NCBI GenBank assembly: GCA_016584495.1
Contig: WAID01000001.1
Location: forward strand, 2,480,001 to 2,544,000
DNA: 64,000 nt
Direction of reading: 5' to 3'
Source: Celoporthe dispersa
Lineage: Eukaryota > Ascomycota > Sordariomycetes > Diaporthales > Cryphonectriaceae
In this document: in pieces, positions 48,210-59,963 of the stretch
Numbering within the stretch: position 1 is the stretch's first letter
Layout: each line of letters opens with the position of its first letter
The notes under the pieces: model-generated
What the model saw: the letters and a program-made list of their open reading frames with translations, nothing else
What the model was told of the DNA's origin: nothing
The model's database searches: none
Made by a program: the position numbers and the translations under genes

Positions 48210-49587
48210 CTACTCAGCATCCAGAGGGCATATTGGCGGCTTGTTGTTCACCTGAATACCACCGCGCTTCTTCTCATCGCTATCATGGAACGGTAGTGCC
48301 CACCCGCCCTCAGACTCGGGAGTAGCCAGCCACAGCCGCAGAAGATGGCGGCGAGGCTGTGGTGGCGGGAAGTCTGTCCAGGGCACATGATGTCAGCTGC
48401 GACCTCTTGTCACAAGAACAAAAAAAAAAAAGAAGAAGGAAAAACACATACCCGTGTAGGCAGTCCGAGCATGCAGGACATGCGCGTCACTCAGGAACTG
48501 GATATCGCCAACCTCCAGCACCATATGCAGCGCCAGCCTCTGGCACTTCTCCTCGAGCACGGTCAGGGCATGCACCTGCTCGGCGCTCAGCGGCGGGATG
48601 ACGCCCTTGTCGCTGAACCGCGTGAGGGACTTGACAAAGTACGGATCCCACTTGCAGTACACGCGCCCCTTCCCGCGCGGCTCGAGGAAGAAGACGCTCG
48701 TGCGGATCCAGTCCTCCTCGCCCTCGCTGACCTCGCCCTTGCGGTCAAAGTACCACACGGGCTTGGCCAGCAGCTCCGCCACCTCGGGGGCCTCGCGCCG
48801 CAGCGTGTTCCAGACGTGGTGCACGCTCACGATGTCGCTCTCGCCGCCCTCCTGCGCCCGGTAGCAGCACAGCAGGCCCACGATGTCGCCCGGGTCCGCG
48901 TGGAAGAACTGCCGCGCCGTCGTGCGGTAGATGCGCACCCGGTCGATCTGCTTGGGGTCGTCGCCGACGTCCTTGACGTGGCCCAGCACGTGGCCGCGGC
49001 CATTCTGGCTGATGAAGTAGCCCAAGTAGGTGCCCAGGCCCATGTAGGCGACGGCGTTCTTGTGGGGACCCCACTCCTGCGCTGGGAAGCGCTTGAAGAG
49101 GATGAAGCCCTTGCCGTTGAGGAGGTCTTCGCGGAGGGTCTGCAGGACCTTGCCCAGCTTGGGCAGGGGAAAGTTATCCTACATCAGTGGTGGTCAGCTC
49201 TGAGAGGAGACATGAAGAAGGTAAAAAAAAAAAAAAAAAAAAGGTGTCGCGCGAGAGGGGTGAAAGAGGAAGCACCTTGGAGATACCCGTCAGGGGCGTG
49301 CCGGACTCGATGAAGCGGTCCGCAGTGTCGCTGAGTTCCTGAACCTCCTCGTCCGTAAAAGGGTGCACCCATTTCTCCGGTTTGGTCTCGTAGTCTTCCT
49401 TGACCCAGACAGTCGGGCCCGAGATGTGCTCTGGGAACTCGGAGAACGGCTTGAGGTCATCGTAGACAGGAGGGTGCTGGCCCGAGGTCCGGATACCGTC
49501 TGGGAAAATGTCCCTGGGTGCGTTGTGGTTCTTCACCCGCAGCGAGGCAGGGCTGTTCGCCTCGTCGATGAGTGCTCCTGGTGCCAT
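48210..49587 (-). CDS. TauD/TfdA family Fe(II)/2-oxoglutarate dioxygenase
   Basis: Three exons (49,276-49,587; 48,452-49,178; 48,210-48,373) encode 400 residues. Introns of 97 and 78 bp have consensus ends; the first contains a 20-base A run on the + strand. The iron-binding facial triad is visible: FFHADPGD (His ~197, Asp ~199) and the distal His in HVLHARTAYTD (His ~340). The Arg of the later RRHLLRLWLATPE block is the 2-oxoglutarate-binding position. The N terminus contains GPTVWVKEDYETKPEKWVHP, typical of the ascomycete branch annotated as taurine-catabolism dioxygenase. The enzyme is cytosolic, and its substrate (taurine, other sulfonate or unrelated small molecule) cannot be read from sequence. 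Intact frame, normal length. Confidence 0.88.
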
Positions 49588-50859
49588 TGTAATGTTGTGT
49601 ATTGATCTGTCTGTTGAGAGGATGCTCTGGCCTGGTATCGACGATCAGTTGGGCACTCCAATTGAGGTCTGAATCCCACCTCTCTGACCCCCAGAAACAC
49701 AAGGCGGAGGGCGATCACGGAGCTTCTTATATATGTACTGCCCCAGACCTCGCTCACAACAACATGCGGGGGTCCTCCTCCTGCCAGGGATTTGTTATGG
49801 GACCCGAGCACGCCTCAGAAGGCCATGACGTGACTTTGCCATGCTTCGTACCATGCTTGCTGGATACCACCGTACTGTTTGGGGCTGTCTACTTAAGGCA
49901 AAAAGCCTACATAGTAGTGCTTGGAGAACACGTCGTGTTAGTTGACGAGATTCGATCTGCCGATGGCGTGCTTGTGCCCGCATGGCCGTTTCTCGGCGTG
50001 AGCTTCACTGTCCGTCTCGTCTATCCATTTATCAGCTTCCTGCCCAGCAGATTAGTTTTCGCTCTAGAGATTTGACTCCAGGCAATCGGGTCTCGGTGCT
50101 GCGACGTCAAATCCACACCAGCATTGCGTGTTTTGAACTCCCCGTTTCGTGATGACGAGTTGGCCCCGTCGGATCCTGTCACATCGTTTGTTCAGTGTTA
50201 TCGGTAGACAAATCACGTAGACAAACCGTGTGAGCGATACATATCGGATTCAGATATTGCCCTGAATTGGCCATGTACCCGACAGCCGGACGCAATGTCT
50301 CTCTCTTGCATACTGCAACACGCAGGTCCTGTCCCGTAGACATCCTCGATCCGGCTCAGGGCGTATTCATGCAAGCCGTTGTACAGCGGGGCCGGTGCGG
50401 CCCCACTTTGACTGCTCCCCGGACTGCTGCGTCCAAGAGACATTCGAGTCCAACACGTGAAGAGGGAGGTTGTGAGAGCAGTTGCAGGCCATCAAATCAC
50501 TCGTCAGTAGTATGTTAAACTCCGGTTTCCAACCCTTACGAATACAGTCGTAATACAGCCCGTACCGGGCACTTGCTGGCAATAGCAGGTCAAACCCAGC
50601 AGACACGCCGCCCAACACCGATATAGATGCAGATATAGCCTTCTTTTTCTCTCCTTTTTCTTTCTTCCCCTCCTTCTCTCTCTCGGCCTCACATCCCTTT
50701 GAAAGACAAATGTCCATCACCGAACTCCCCAGTTGAGTTCCCCACCCCCACCACCCCCCCTCCTTCCGGCATCATCCTTCTCAGGTGTCACATTGTCATC
50801 CTCTCGGGGGACAACTTCCTCGGAGATAGTGAAGGGTAAGCTCTGCGGCGGTCCTGATC
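49588..50859. other. Intergenic region between dioxygenase promoter and kinesin 3' end
   Basis: There is a + strand ORF of 157 codons at 49,602-50,075, but it has no family resemblance and overlaps the dioxygenase promoter, so I treat it as chance. Pyrimidine-rich tracts lie near 50,640-50,690 and 50,745-50,765. Confidence 0.5.
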
Positions 50860-53800
50860 CTATCGCCACACCACGCTTGATCGCTTCCCAGGTGCAGGCA
50901 TACCGGCGGCGCCCCCGATGGTAATTCTTCTAGCCTTCACATCGATCCCGCCATGGGCCGGGGGCTTGCCTGCGGGGGTCTTTGGGCTGATCATGCCGTC
51001 GAGCCTCATGCTTCCACCCATGTTCATGCGCCTGGCCTGGCCAGCGGTGAAGGCGCGAGCTCCTCCCGGAGGAGAACACGACATAGGGGGGCTTTTGTGT
51101 CGTCCAGCTGCCTGCTCGGTAGATCCACTTCGTCGTCGCTGTCGGGAGATTCCGTTGGTGGACGAGGCAAGTGGACCGGGGTACGAGGAGGAGACGCGGT
51201 GGAGGGAGCGGCGGCGATCGATGCCACCCGTGGTGCCGACGCTAGAGACACGCTTCGCGCTGGAGCTCGCCGTGCTCCCCATGCTGGATAGACGGTCTCT
51301 TCTCTTGGCGAGGTGAAGAGCGGTTCGGAGCTTTGTCGCGTCAATCGTCGTGGTCGGTTCGGAGTCACTATTCGAAGCGGAAGGCGAGAGGGAGGCGTTG
51401 GCGTTCGCAGTGGGAGGGCTGTTTTCATCCAACGGAGTGAGTCTAGGTGGCTTCGGACTTGACCGCAAGGATCCAGAGGATGGCGGAGAGAGGTTGTTAC
51501 CCGTTCTGTCCACATCAAGGGATCGCAGTGGAGAGGCGCTGCCGTCCTTGCCCGTTGCCGCCGCTGCCGTTCCGATGTTCAGCCGCATCGATGGAGGCCC
51601 TGCGAGTGGTGACGAGCCCCCTGGGGTGATCGCGACTTCGACAGGAATCCGGCCTGAAATCTGCTGGGTCTTGATGTCGGGATGTTAGAGGTCTCGGGCA
51701 GTACGAGCGAGGGGCTCGAATCTGCGGCTGGATCGCCGTTGCTAAGGAGGTACGAAGGAACCGCCGGCCGAGGTAGGATGGATGTATCTGGCGATGCAGT
51801 AGCATGTTGTGGGCTAGGGCTGGGATCAAATTTCTTCGGTGTCTTGTCATAGTCCGCGAGGGTTCCGTCCTCAGTCTCGTCGTCCCGCCAGCGGACGATC
51901 CGCTTCGGGGTCGACCTCTTTTTGGCGGGACTGAACGACACGCCCTTCTTGGTGTTGACGACCCTCCGGCGTCGGGGGAGACTTAAGGGGAGATGCGTGT
52001 TCATGGGTGGTGGGCGTGGGCGGCGCAGCCACGAAAGACGGCGCTGGGATCGCCTTGATGTGGATGCTGGAGCCTTTCTTTCTCTTGGGCGTCCCCCGCT
52101 TGGAGGGCGGAAATACCTCAGCTGGCATCATGGAGCCATCCGGCTTGATGACATGAGATGCTGCCGAGTAGCCCGTCTCAAGCAAGCGCTTGATGATATC
52201 CTTTGCCTGCGCGACGGCGTCCTCCTCGTCCAGGGCCATCAGATCGGCCATGGAGGAGATCATCTGGAACTGGGCGTTCAGGAGGGCCTGGACGACAGCC
52301 GCATCCGCTCCTTTCTCCTGCTCTAGGATCTGCTGGTTTGCTTCACGCGTGAACTGGGCCTTCAGGGCTTCGGCTTCACGGGTGAGTGACGCGGCCTCGC
52401 CACAATCGGCGATACCGTCCCCAGATGGGAGTTGTAGAATGCTATGTTGCAGGGCGGAGTCGAGCGCCCGCTCCCAGTTGGAACGTCCCAGTTTCTGGTG
52501 GATGTGCTGCCGGCTAGACTCGAGCTCCGCCAGGATGCCCTGTGCGGTCTTGCGCATGGCTGCCAGGTTTGGTGGCATCTCCTCGTCCTCCCGCGAGTCA
52601 CAGACGGCGTCGAAGGCGCCGATCCAAGCAGACAGCATAGCTATCCTTCGCTCAAATAGCTTCAGCCTCTTCATGGTGTTGATCTTGTCCTGCCTGTCAG
52701 CCGACGCATTGTCGTAGGCCGCCCGGACGCGCTGGACACCCTCCCGGGAGGCCTGCTGCCTCTTCTCGATGTTCTTCTTGAACTTGGCAAAGAAGATGCC
52801 CTCGGCCTCCTTCTGCTGGGCCTTGAGCTGGTTGATGAGCGCCATCTGCTCATCGATCTTGACCAAAAAGTCCTTGACGTGGCGATTAACATTGAACACG
52901 TTCCGGGTCACCTTGGTCTGGATGTTCTTGGCGCGGTTCGCATATCGCAGGGTGTTTTGTGTCTCGTCAAAGTGTTCGCTCGACGGACTGACACAGACTA
53001 TCATGACGGTCTTGCAGTTCCCACCCAGGGAGAACTTGAGCAGTCTTGTAAGCTTGCTGTTCCGGTATGGTACGTGGTTCTTCTTGCGTGCATCACAAAG
53101 GGCATTGATACAGCTGCCGAGGGCGAGCAGGGACTTGTTGATGTTCGCACCCTCGATCAGCCTCTCGCCCCTGTTCAAGGTCGCACTGGCGCGCTCACTG
53201 CCGGCAAGATCGATAATGCTGAGGGTTGCCATGGTGTGGGGCTCGTTGACCGCGGCATTACGGTCCTTTTGTGCCAGGTTGATCTGGAGCACGGCATGCG
53301 ACCGTGATGATGTCGCGTTGGCTGCGGTTGGAGACACTGTCCGGTAGGCGTTGCCCTGGACGATCATGTCCATGACTTCTTGGACGTCCTTGGGGCGGTG
53401 GCTCGTCAGACCGGCCACCGTCACAGCCTGGCTGGAGTCCTCGCGGAGCATGAGGCCCTGCTTGCTGCCGCCTGGCACCAGCAGGTCTCGGATGGTCTCG
53501 TTGTAGATCTCGAGATAGGACAGGGTGACCTCGGTCTGCTTCTCCTCGCTCCGATCGGCAATCTTCTCGAACAGTTCTTGCATGGTGAGAAATATGATGC
53601 CGGGCTGTTGAGAAGTACCAGTGATCGTGTGCGTCTTGCCACACCCCGTGGCACCGTAGGCGAAGACCGTAGCATTGTAACCGTCCAGTACGCTATCCAG
53701 CAGGTTCTTTGTGGTGGCTTCGTAGACTTCGGTCTGGTTTGCGTTCTCGTCGAAGATGCGGTCGAATGCGAAGACCTGATCCTTGACCTTCTTTCCAGCG

Positions 53801-54341
53801 ACGGGCACGACGGATCTGGAGAATTTCTGGACGGGGTTATCTTCAGGAGGGTCGAATACTCTGTGATGGGTTCTCGTCAGACAGTGAAGGGCTGCGTAGG
53901 ATGGTCTCGCGGCACAATACTCACAAGCACCGATCATCCACGACTTTGATGATGTTTCGAATACCACGCTGGTTCAATTTCGGTGCTGGGGCGGCTGCCA
54001 GAGAGCCATCGCCCAAGAATAATGTGCCATCTTCGTTCTTGACCCTGCCGTGGGCGTTAGTGTCTGTGTTTGTGGTTTCACGCCAGAGCGGTGTGGTCGC
54101 AGTCGAAGGGAGGTTTGGGGGAGGGGGGGTGGAGAGTGGATGCATACAGTTGTGCAGCTTCTCTGATAGTGAAAGGACGGACTCGAACTGTGAAGTGTCA
54201 GCATCGGCATGGTCTACACGAGGGGAGCAGACACGATGTTTGCTGTTCAAGCCGGGGTGGCGGCGGCGGCGGGGGCGACGACAGAAGGGCGGACGAACCT
54301 GCGACAGTAATGGAAGAGGCATTGGGGTCCAATCCAGCCAT
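50860..54341 (-). CDS. Kinesin-8 (Kip3-type) motor protein, with two compensating indels
   Basis: Four exons (54,299-54,341; 54,148-54,187; 53,925-54,044; 50,860-53,860) encode about 1,067 residues. The motor domain starts SSITVAVRVRPFTIREAAQL. It contains the P-loop AYGATGCGKTHT, switch I NATSSRSH, switch II DLAGSER and the neck region after NTLRYANRAKNIQTKV. Exons 1-3 are tiny and split the first beta strand of the motor. A coiled-coil middle (KAQQKEAEGIFFAKFKKNIE) and a Ser/Pro-rich tail follow; SRFQAGFLSKSR and KGVSFSPAKKRS are tail signatures I associate with fungal kinesin-8. Kinesin-8 walks to microtubule plus ends and shortens them in spindle and nuclear positioning. A surplus base near 51,966 and a missing base near 51,617-51,626 shift about 113 codons to another frame and then restore it. 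Confidence 0.88.
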
Positions 54342-55459
54342 CTCGACTCGACTGGGGCGGTTCAGTGTCTCATGGATTGACGGCTGGAATGAAATGTGGT
54401 CTGTCCCCTCTGGTCCAGCCTCGGGAGTCGACTCTTGAGATTGAAGAACGGGACGAGGTGAGCTAGGGACAGCAGGAGTCGTGGAGGAGTCGAATCGAAA
54501 GCGTAGAAGGAGAGCTGAGTACTGGATGAACAAACAAATGTTTCTGGTACGTGGACAAGTGAGGGTGAAATTGGGAGATGGAAGAGAGGCTCCGGGGCTC
54601 GAGGCTAGAATGCTCGATCGTTGTTGACAGCTCAAGAGTGTGCGTGTGTGAAGGTTAGGAAGGGGAGAAGTCCCGGAGTAGGAAATACGTGACGTCGGGC
54701 CTGGCTCGGCAGCAGAGGCGCGTTGGCAGGGCTTCTTGCGTGCAACTGCAGTCAGTGCTCTGCCTGAGCTGGAGCGTTGAGCTTTTGCATGAGGACGACG
54801 GGGGCCCATCTCTGTGCCATCTCCCATGCCTGCCCAGCGCTGTGGATCAATATTTTGAAAGTGGGCCTCGGTTACCCCAGGCAACGCTGGCAGGCTGCCG
54901 TAGTGGCAGGCTAGCTGAGCGCAGGGCGCCCAAGCGTCGCAGGGGTTCTGTGCAGCTGGCTGGCCCACCCATGGCTGGCCAGCGCTGCAGGGCCTAAACG
55001 CGGACCCCTGACCACCCCCCGGTACAAAATATACATAGTACTAACTTTACGTAGCCTATCTCGAGGGAGATTGTGTTAGGGTGAGGCCGTCTCCAATGCA
55101 TCGACGGGGTCACCGACCCTCACTCACCCTCCTACAACGGTCGCCATGCGAGCAGCATGCCACCACGTGTGCCCGGAGGGGTCCCTCTTCCGTCTGCACT
55201 CGACGAGAGCTCCTCGAGAGGACAACTCATAGGAGGAGGAGACATGCCGTTCGGGTTGCCTTCTCAACACACCTCAACATGTCTCTTCTCTGGCTCCACG
55301 TTTCGTCGTCACCTCACCGCCCCAACACCTAAGGACATGACAAGGGGAGATGAGTGATGTGGCATGAACCAGAAAAGGAAGAAAGAAGGAAGGAAAAGAA
55401 AGAAGCATAAAAAAAAACATCAAGACTCTGTTCAGCTACCCTTTCTACATACGTTTTAT
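54342..55459. other. Intergenic region: kinesin promoter and GH115 3' flank
   Basis: The - strand stays open upstream of the kinesin start as far as 54,968, but that stretch is compositionally like 5' UTR (Ser/Pro/Arg-rich, no motif). Purine-rich A/G tract at about 55,370-55,420. No other gene is seen. Confidence 0.5.
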
Positions 55460-58400
55460 CTACAAGACACTCGTCCCGTGATATACCCCCAGCTGATCCT
55501 TGCCCATCAGGAAGCTCTGTGGTGGGCCAAGGTAGCTCGGCCTCACACCGCCCAGGTCGACGATGATCTTCTGCACGATCACGCTGGGCATCAGCGCCCA
55601 GACCCTCAGCGTGTACGCGCCCTCCTGTGGGACCTCAAAGCTCGTCGTCGTGAGGTTCGTCGTCTTGCCCCAGACGCCGTCCGCAACCGCATAGCCCCAG
55701 CCGGCAGGCATGCTTGTGCCGATGCTGGGCCCGACAGGCGACACCACCGTGATGTTGCTGGGAGTATCGCCCGTGGGGAATAGCGCGACGGCGTACTGTA
55801 ACGGGTTGCCGTCGCCAAGGTAGTTCTGGCTCGGGCTGATCCAGACCGTCACGTTGGCCTGGGAGCTGTTGGTGAACAGGTACATCTGGTATTCAAGAGC
55901 GGGTGCCTGGTCGGTGGTTAACTTCTCGGTGTCCTGCGGGATCAGGCCGACTGCATCACCCGTGCGAGAGAGGCCCTTGAAGGTGTGGTACGTCACGTTG
56001 CCGGCAGATGAGCCGTTGATCACCGTTGCGCCTGGCGAGGCACCTGGCACGATAGCTTGGTAGTTCGGCGCGTCGATCGCGACGTGCTTGTCAGACTCGA
56101 CGAAGCCGGCGGCGAAGCTTGGCGCAGGGACGTGGTTGAACACGGGCACCTGGACCAGCGGGAACGAATAGGCGTACTTGTCCAGACCTCGGCAGCTGTT
56201 GGTCACGTTGATATTGACCGTCGTCATGCTCGGCGCAGCAGGGGCACTGGCCCAGTCGACGCTGATGTACACGCGCGTATCACCGCTGCCGTCAGGGCCC
56301 ACGCTGCCAGTGGTCTGCGACAGGCTGACGTAGCTGGCCAGAGGCGTTGCGGTCCATGTGCAGTTCTTGGTGCTACGGGAGAACACCTCGAAGTAGCGCG
56401 TGCTCGGGCCATAGGGCTCCATCACCGGGACCGTGAGGTTATTGTCGCTGTTGGTGTGCCACTGATCATCACCCTGGACCGTCGCGTTCTGTCCCTCGAC
56501 ACCGATCCCGACGTGACCAGCGAGCGAGACCCGCTGAGTCTGGACATAGGTCATGGAAGGCAGGGTGTTCCGCATGGGCTGCTGCCAGTAGCCGTCGTAA
56601 CCGATGTGCGTCTCTGTCATGAGGCCAGCCAGCCAGTCAGTCATTCGAGTGTTTCCCTGGCCGCGTTGGCTGCAGTCGGCAGTACTTACGGTCCAGCATA
56701 TGCTCCCACTTGCCATCGAGCATCATATCCCAATAAGCCGTCAGGTTGGCGTCCGCGCCAGACAGCTGGATGACGTTCATCATGACATTGTTGGCCGCGT
56801 TTCGCTTCTGCCCAGCATACAGCATGTTCTTCTCCGCTCCGATGTAGATCTGGTTCACAATGCTGCCGGCCTGGATCGGGTGCAACACCATCTGGAAGAA
56901 GGCAGGCTGCTCGCTCGCGTCCAAGCTCTCGTATATGGACTGCGCGCGAGACTCGAGGTCCGCCCACTGCGCCAGCACCCTGTCGCCCTCGTCGTAGTTG
57001 AGGACGGAGTACGACTCGGGCTCGATGAGCTCAAACTTCCGGCGGTTGGCCATCATGCCGTACTGAAGCATGATGCTCGAGATCTCGGAGGCCGTCCCGG
57101 TGCCGAACTCGCGCGCTGCCCATGCTGCTGCCCAGTCTTGGGTGCTGTAGACGTCCCACAGGTCGGCGTCATAGGCCATGTCCATAAAGTGGTTGATGGG
57201 GATCTCGAGAGGTTTCAGGTCGCCCACGTTGACGATCCAGATACGGTCTGCACCGCGGGCGTAGGCCATGTGCATCTAATTACTGCACGTTGAGTCTCCT
57301 CTCCATTCTAGGCCAAAAAGAAAGAAAAAAGGTAGAATGAAATGCCAAAGGAGACTTGAAGGACGAGTACTGACCTGCTCGGCAGTCTTGGCCAACTGCA
57401 CCGTGTTGATCCACTTGTAATCCCTCGGGTCACCCACATAGTCGAAGTGGTAATACACTCCTGCACCAGCCGCCCGGCTCGTCTCATTGCTGAGCGGAAA
57501 TCTCCTCACGTTGCCCCAGTTGTCGTCTGCCCACAGCAGCGTGATATCCTCGGGCACCTGCAGCCCCTCGAAGAAGTAATTCTGCACCTCCTTGTACAGA
57601 CACCACATCTGCGGCACCGTCGAGATGTTGACCCCGTCCAGCCCCTGGCTGATGATCGCCTGCTGGTTCTGGACCAGCGTCTCCAGCATGCTGACGATGG
57701 CATCAGACCCGAGCCCCTCGATGGCCGTGTCCCCCGTGCCTCTCATGCCCATCGTCCACAGCGAGTTCCGCGCATACGGCTTGGCCCTCTGCACGCCGTA
57801 CCGGAAGTACTCATCGATAGTCACATTGTTCAGGTTATACGCCCAGGCCCCCGGGTAGAACTTCCCAAACTCGTTCTGCGCGCGCATCAGCGGTTCCGTG
57901 TGCGAGCTTCCCAGCACCACCTCGTACGCGTCCGCCAGCGGCTGGTTCTCGGCAAAGTCGACCTCGAACATGGACGACCAGAGGGCCGGCCAGAGGTAGT
58001 TGGCGCGCAGCCGCAGGATGAGCTCCAGCACGTGGGCGTACATGCCCGGGCCGTACCCAGCCGCGCCGTTGAAGGCGTCGGCAAAGTTAGTCGCCACCCA
58101 GCCCGTCAGGCCCGGCTGCTCGTCGTTGAGGAAGAGGCCACGGTACTTGACCGAGGGCGGGCCCTGCACCTTGGATGTCTTGGCGGGCACGTAAATGGTC
58201 GGGTGCTGGCGTGGTGGCGAGTCGGCCCAGAAGTACCACGGAGACACGCCGATCTGCTCTGAGACGTCGTAGAGCCCGTATATGGTGCCGCGCGGGTCGG
58301 ACCCGGCGATGACGAGGGCCTGAGAGACGCCGGGAGCCGGGTGTGCGATGAGCTGGGAGACGAAGGATTCCCACTTTCCCTTGATTGCAGATGCGTCGAG

Positions 58401-58952
58401 GGTGCCTTTGGCGATGAGGTTGTCGATGAGGGTGCTGTTGCCGATGGTGCCTGCTATGATGACCACTGAAGAGGGCGAGGCAGCTGAGTAGGCTGGACCG
58501 GTAAAGTTCTCTGGTGCTGTGGTGGTGTACTGGATACTTTGGTCAGCCAAGGGTATCTTCACTTGTTTGCAGGCTAGAGGCTCTCGTACAAAGGTGTTGT
58601 TCCTGTTGTTCACAGGGTTGAAGGTGTACACGGCTGCAGAGCCACCGCTTGTGCTGTTGCCGGCTCCAGAAGGAGAGTCGACATAGGTGGCGTTCGAGCC
58701 GCTCAGCCTCGAGTCCGTGCTGAGGGTATAGTCTGACCCGGTGACTCTGCCAAAGTCCATGGCCAGGTCACCGGCTGCCCTGATCACCCCCAGTAGTCAT
58801 TCTCCGAGACAATGATCTGCCCTCTCGACAGGGAACCTCCTGCTATCTGGAAGTCGCCAGCAGAGCCATTGAAGGCCACCACGGGTTTTCTGACCCAGGG
58901 CACTCACGAGGCCCGTAGCAGTCGAGAGCAAGAGGGCGAAGGCGGACTTCAT
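55460..58952 (-). CDS. Secreted GH115 xylan alpha-1,2-glucuronidase, with two compensating indels
   Basis: Three exons (57,375-58,952; 56,690-57,275; 55,460-56,613) give about 1,105 residues, in the normal range of fungal GH115. Residues 1-18 are a signal peptide (MKSAFALLLSTATGLVSA). The N-terminal domain has RAAGDLAMDFGRVTG and VIIAGTIGNSTLIDNL. The catalytic barrel has SDPRGTIYGLYDVSEQIGVS, PWYFWADSPP, KYRGLFLNDEQPGLTGW, LRANYLWPALWSSMF and LLWADDNWGNVRR. THIGYDGYWQQPMRN follows, then a C-terminal beta-sandwich region. The enzyme removes (4-O-methyl)glucuronic acid from glucuronoxylan outside the cell. Near 58,886-58,889 an A run is one too long, between GLVSALGQK and PVVAFNGSAGDFQIAGG. 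At 58,787-58,791 a G run (coding strand) is one short in ENDYWG-VIRAAGD. The two shifts cancel. Confidence 0.9.
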
Positions 58953-59963
58953 CTTGGAGGGCACCTGCTTGGTGATGGGATATCCCTTGATGTTCGGCCA
59001 CACACAGCCGGGAGCATGGGAAGACCTTATAATGTTCTCGGTGATGGGGGAGTCAGGTGAATCATGATATATATATATACACACACACATACATACACAT
59101 ACACACATATGCGCCGGGGCGTAGGGAAAACGATCGTCATCGTGGCATGCTACACAATGTTACCACATGCCCCTGCGGGTCATTCCATAGTCAGGTACCA
59201 AGCCGCTCGTTGGATAAACTCAATTTAGGGTGTTTGCATGGCCCATATGCACCAACCACCTCCATGGCACACTAGGGCTAACCTGGCTCTCGGGTAAAGA
59301 GAACATGCCAAGACGAGGTGAAGGCGAGGACTGGAGGTTGACAAGACACCGGACCCGGGCTGGGAAAAGCCCACTCGGCGTAGGTAGAGCTTATTTGTAA
59401 CCAGCATCCGTTGTCAGGAAGTCGTCACCAGTGTAGCTCTTGAGTTCAGGCGAGGCCGTGGATGAGAGGGATTGTGGGGAGAGAGGACCCCGGGGGAATC
59501 CACAGCGAGGAAAAGAAATTACAGTGCTTGGATGTCATTCATTGTATTTAGCCGCAATGTGTAGTGTGTCTGCTTCAATCCTTGGCTTCCCCCGTTTCTC
59601 CGCAATGGATCTCCGTAGGTCTGTATAAATCCAGGTTCATCTTGCATAGGGCTGAGAGATGATTTATGAAATTACCGACCTGACCAAATTGTTGTGATAT
59701 GCTGATCCACAAAGGACCGTTTTTGCTTACAAGCACTGCACTACAGCACATCAACTATATTATCCGTAACCTTAATCGTTCACTGGATTCAGGTATTGGC
59801 TGACAACTCGACAAGTACAACTAGACACATATTGCATAGTCGTCACAGATGTCTTGTGTTGAAATACAGCAGAAGCAGTGTAATTCTTTGACCAGAAACT
59901 ATCCTGAGCGACTAAAACTTAAATATCATAGAATTCCCTGTGGCTGAAGTTCAGCACTCTTGG
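58953..59963. other. Intergenic region: GH115 promoter and 3' flank of the LDI-like gene
   Basis: It contains the TA/CA microsatellite at 59,067-59,110. I see no supportable gene. Confidence 0.5.
59067..59110. repeat. (TA)n(CA)n microsatellite
   Basis: A run of TA dinucleotides passes directly into CA/CATA repeats about 115 bp upstream of the GH115 start codon, so length variation could affect that promoter. Confidence 0.85.

Noticed and set aside
49602..50075. 157-codon + strand ORF opposite the dioxygenase promoter
   Set aside because: No family resemblance, starts inside the upstream region of the dioxygenase gene.
54342..54968. In-frame upstream extension of the kinesin gene
   Set aside because: The family N terminus begins at MAGLDPNASSITVA; the upstream stretch is Ser/Pro/Arg-rich without motif.
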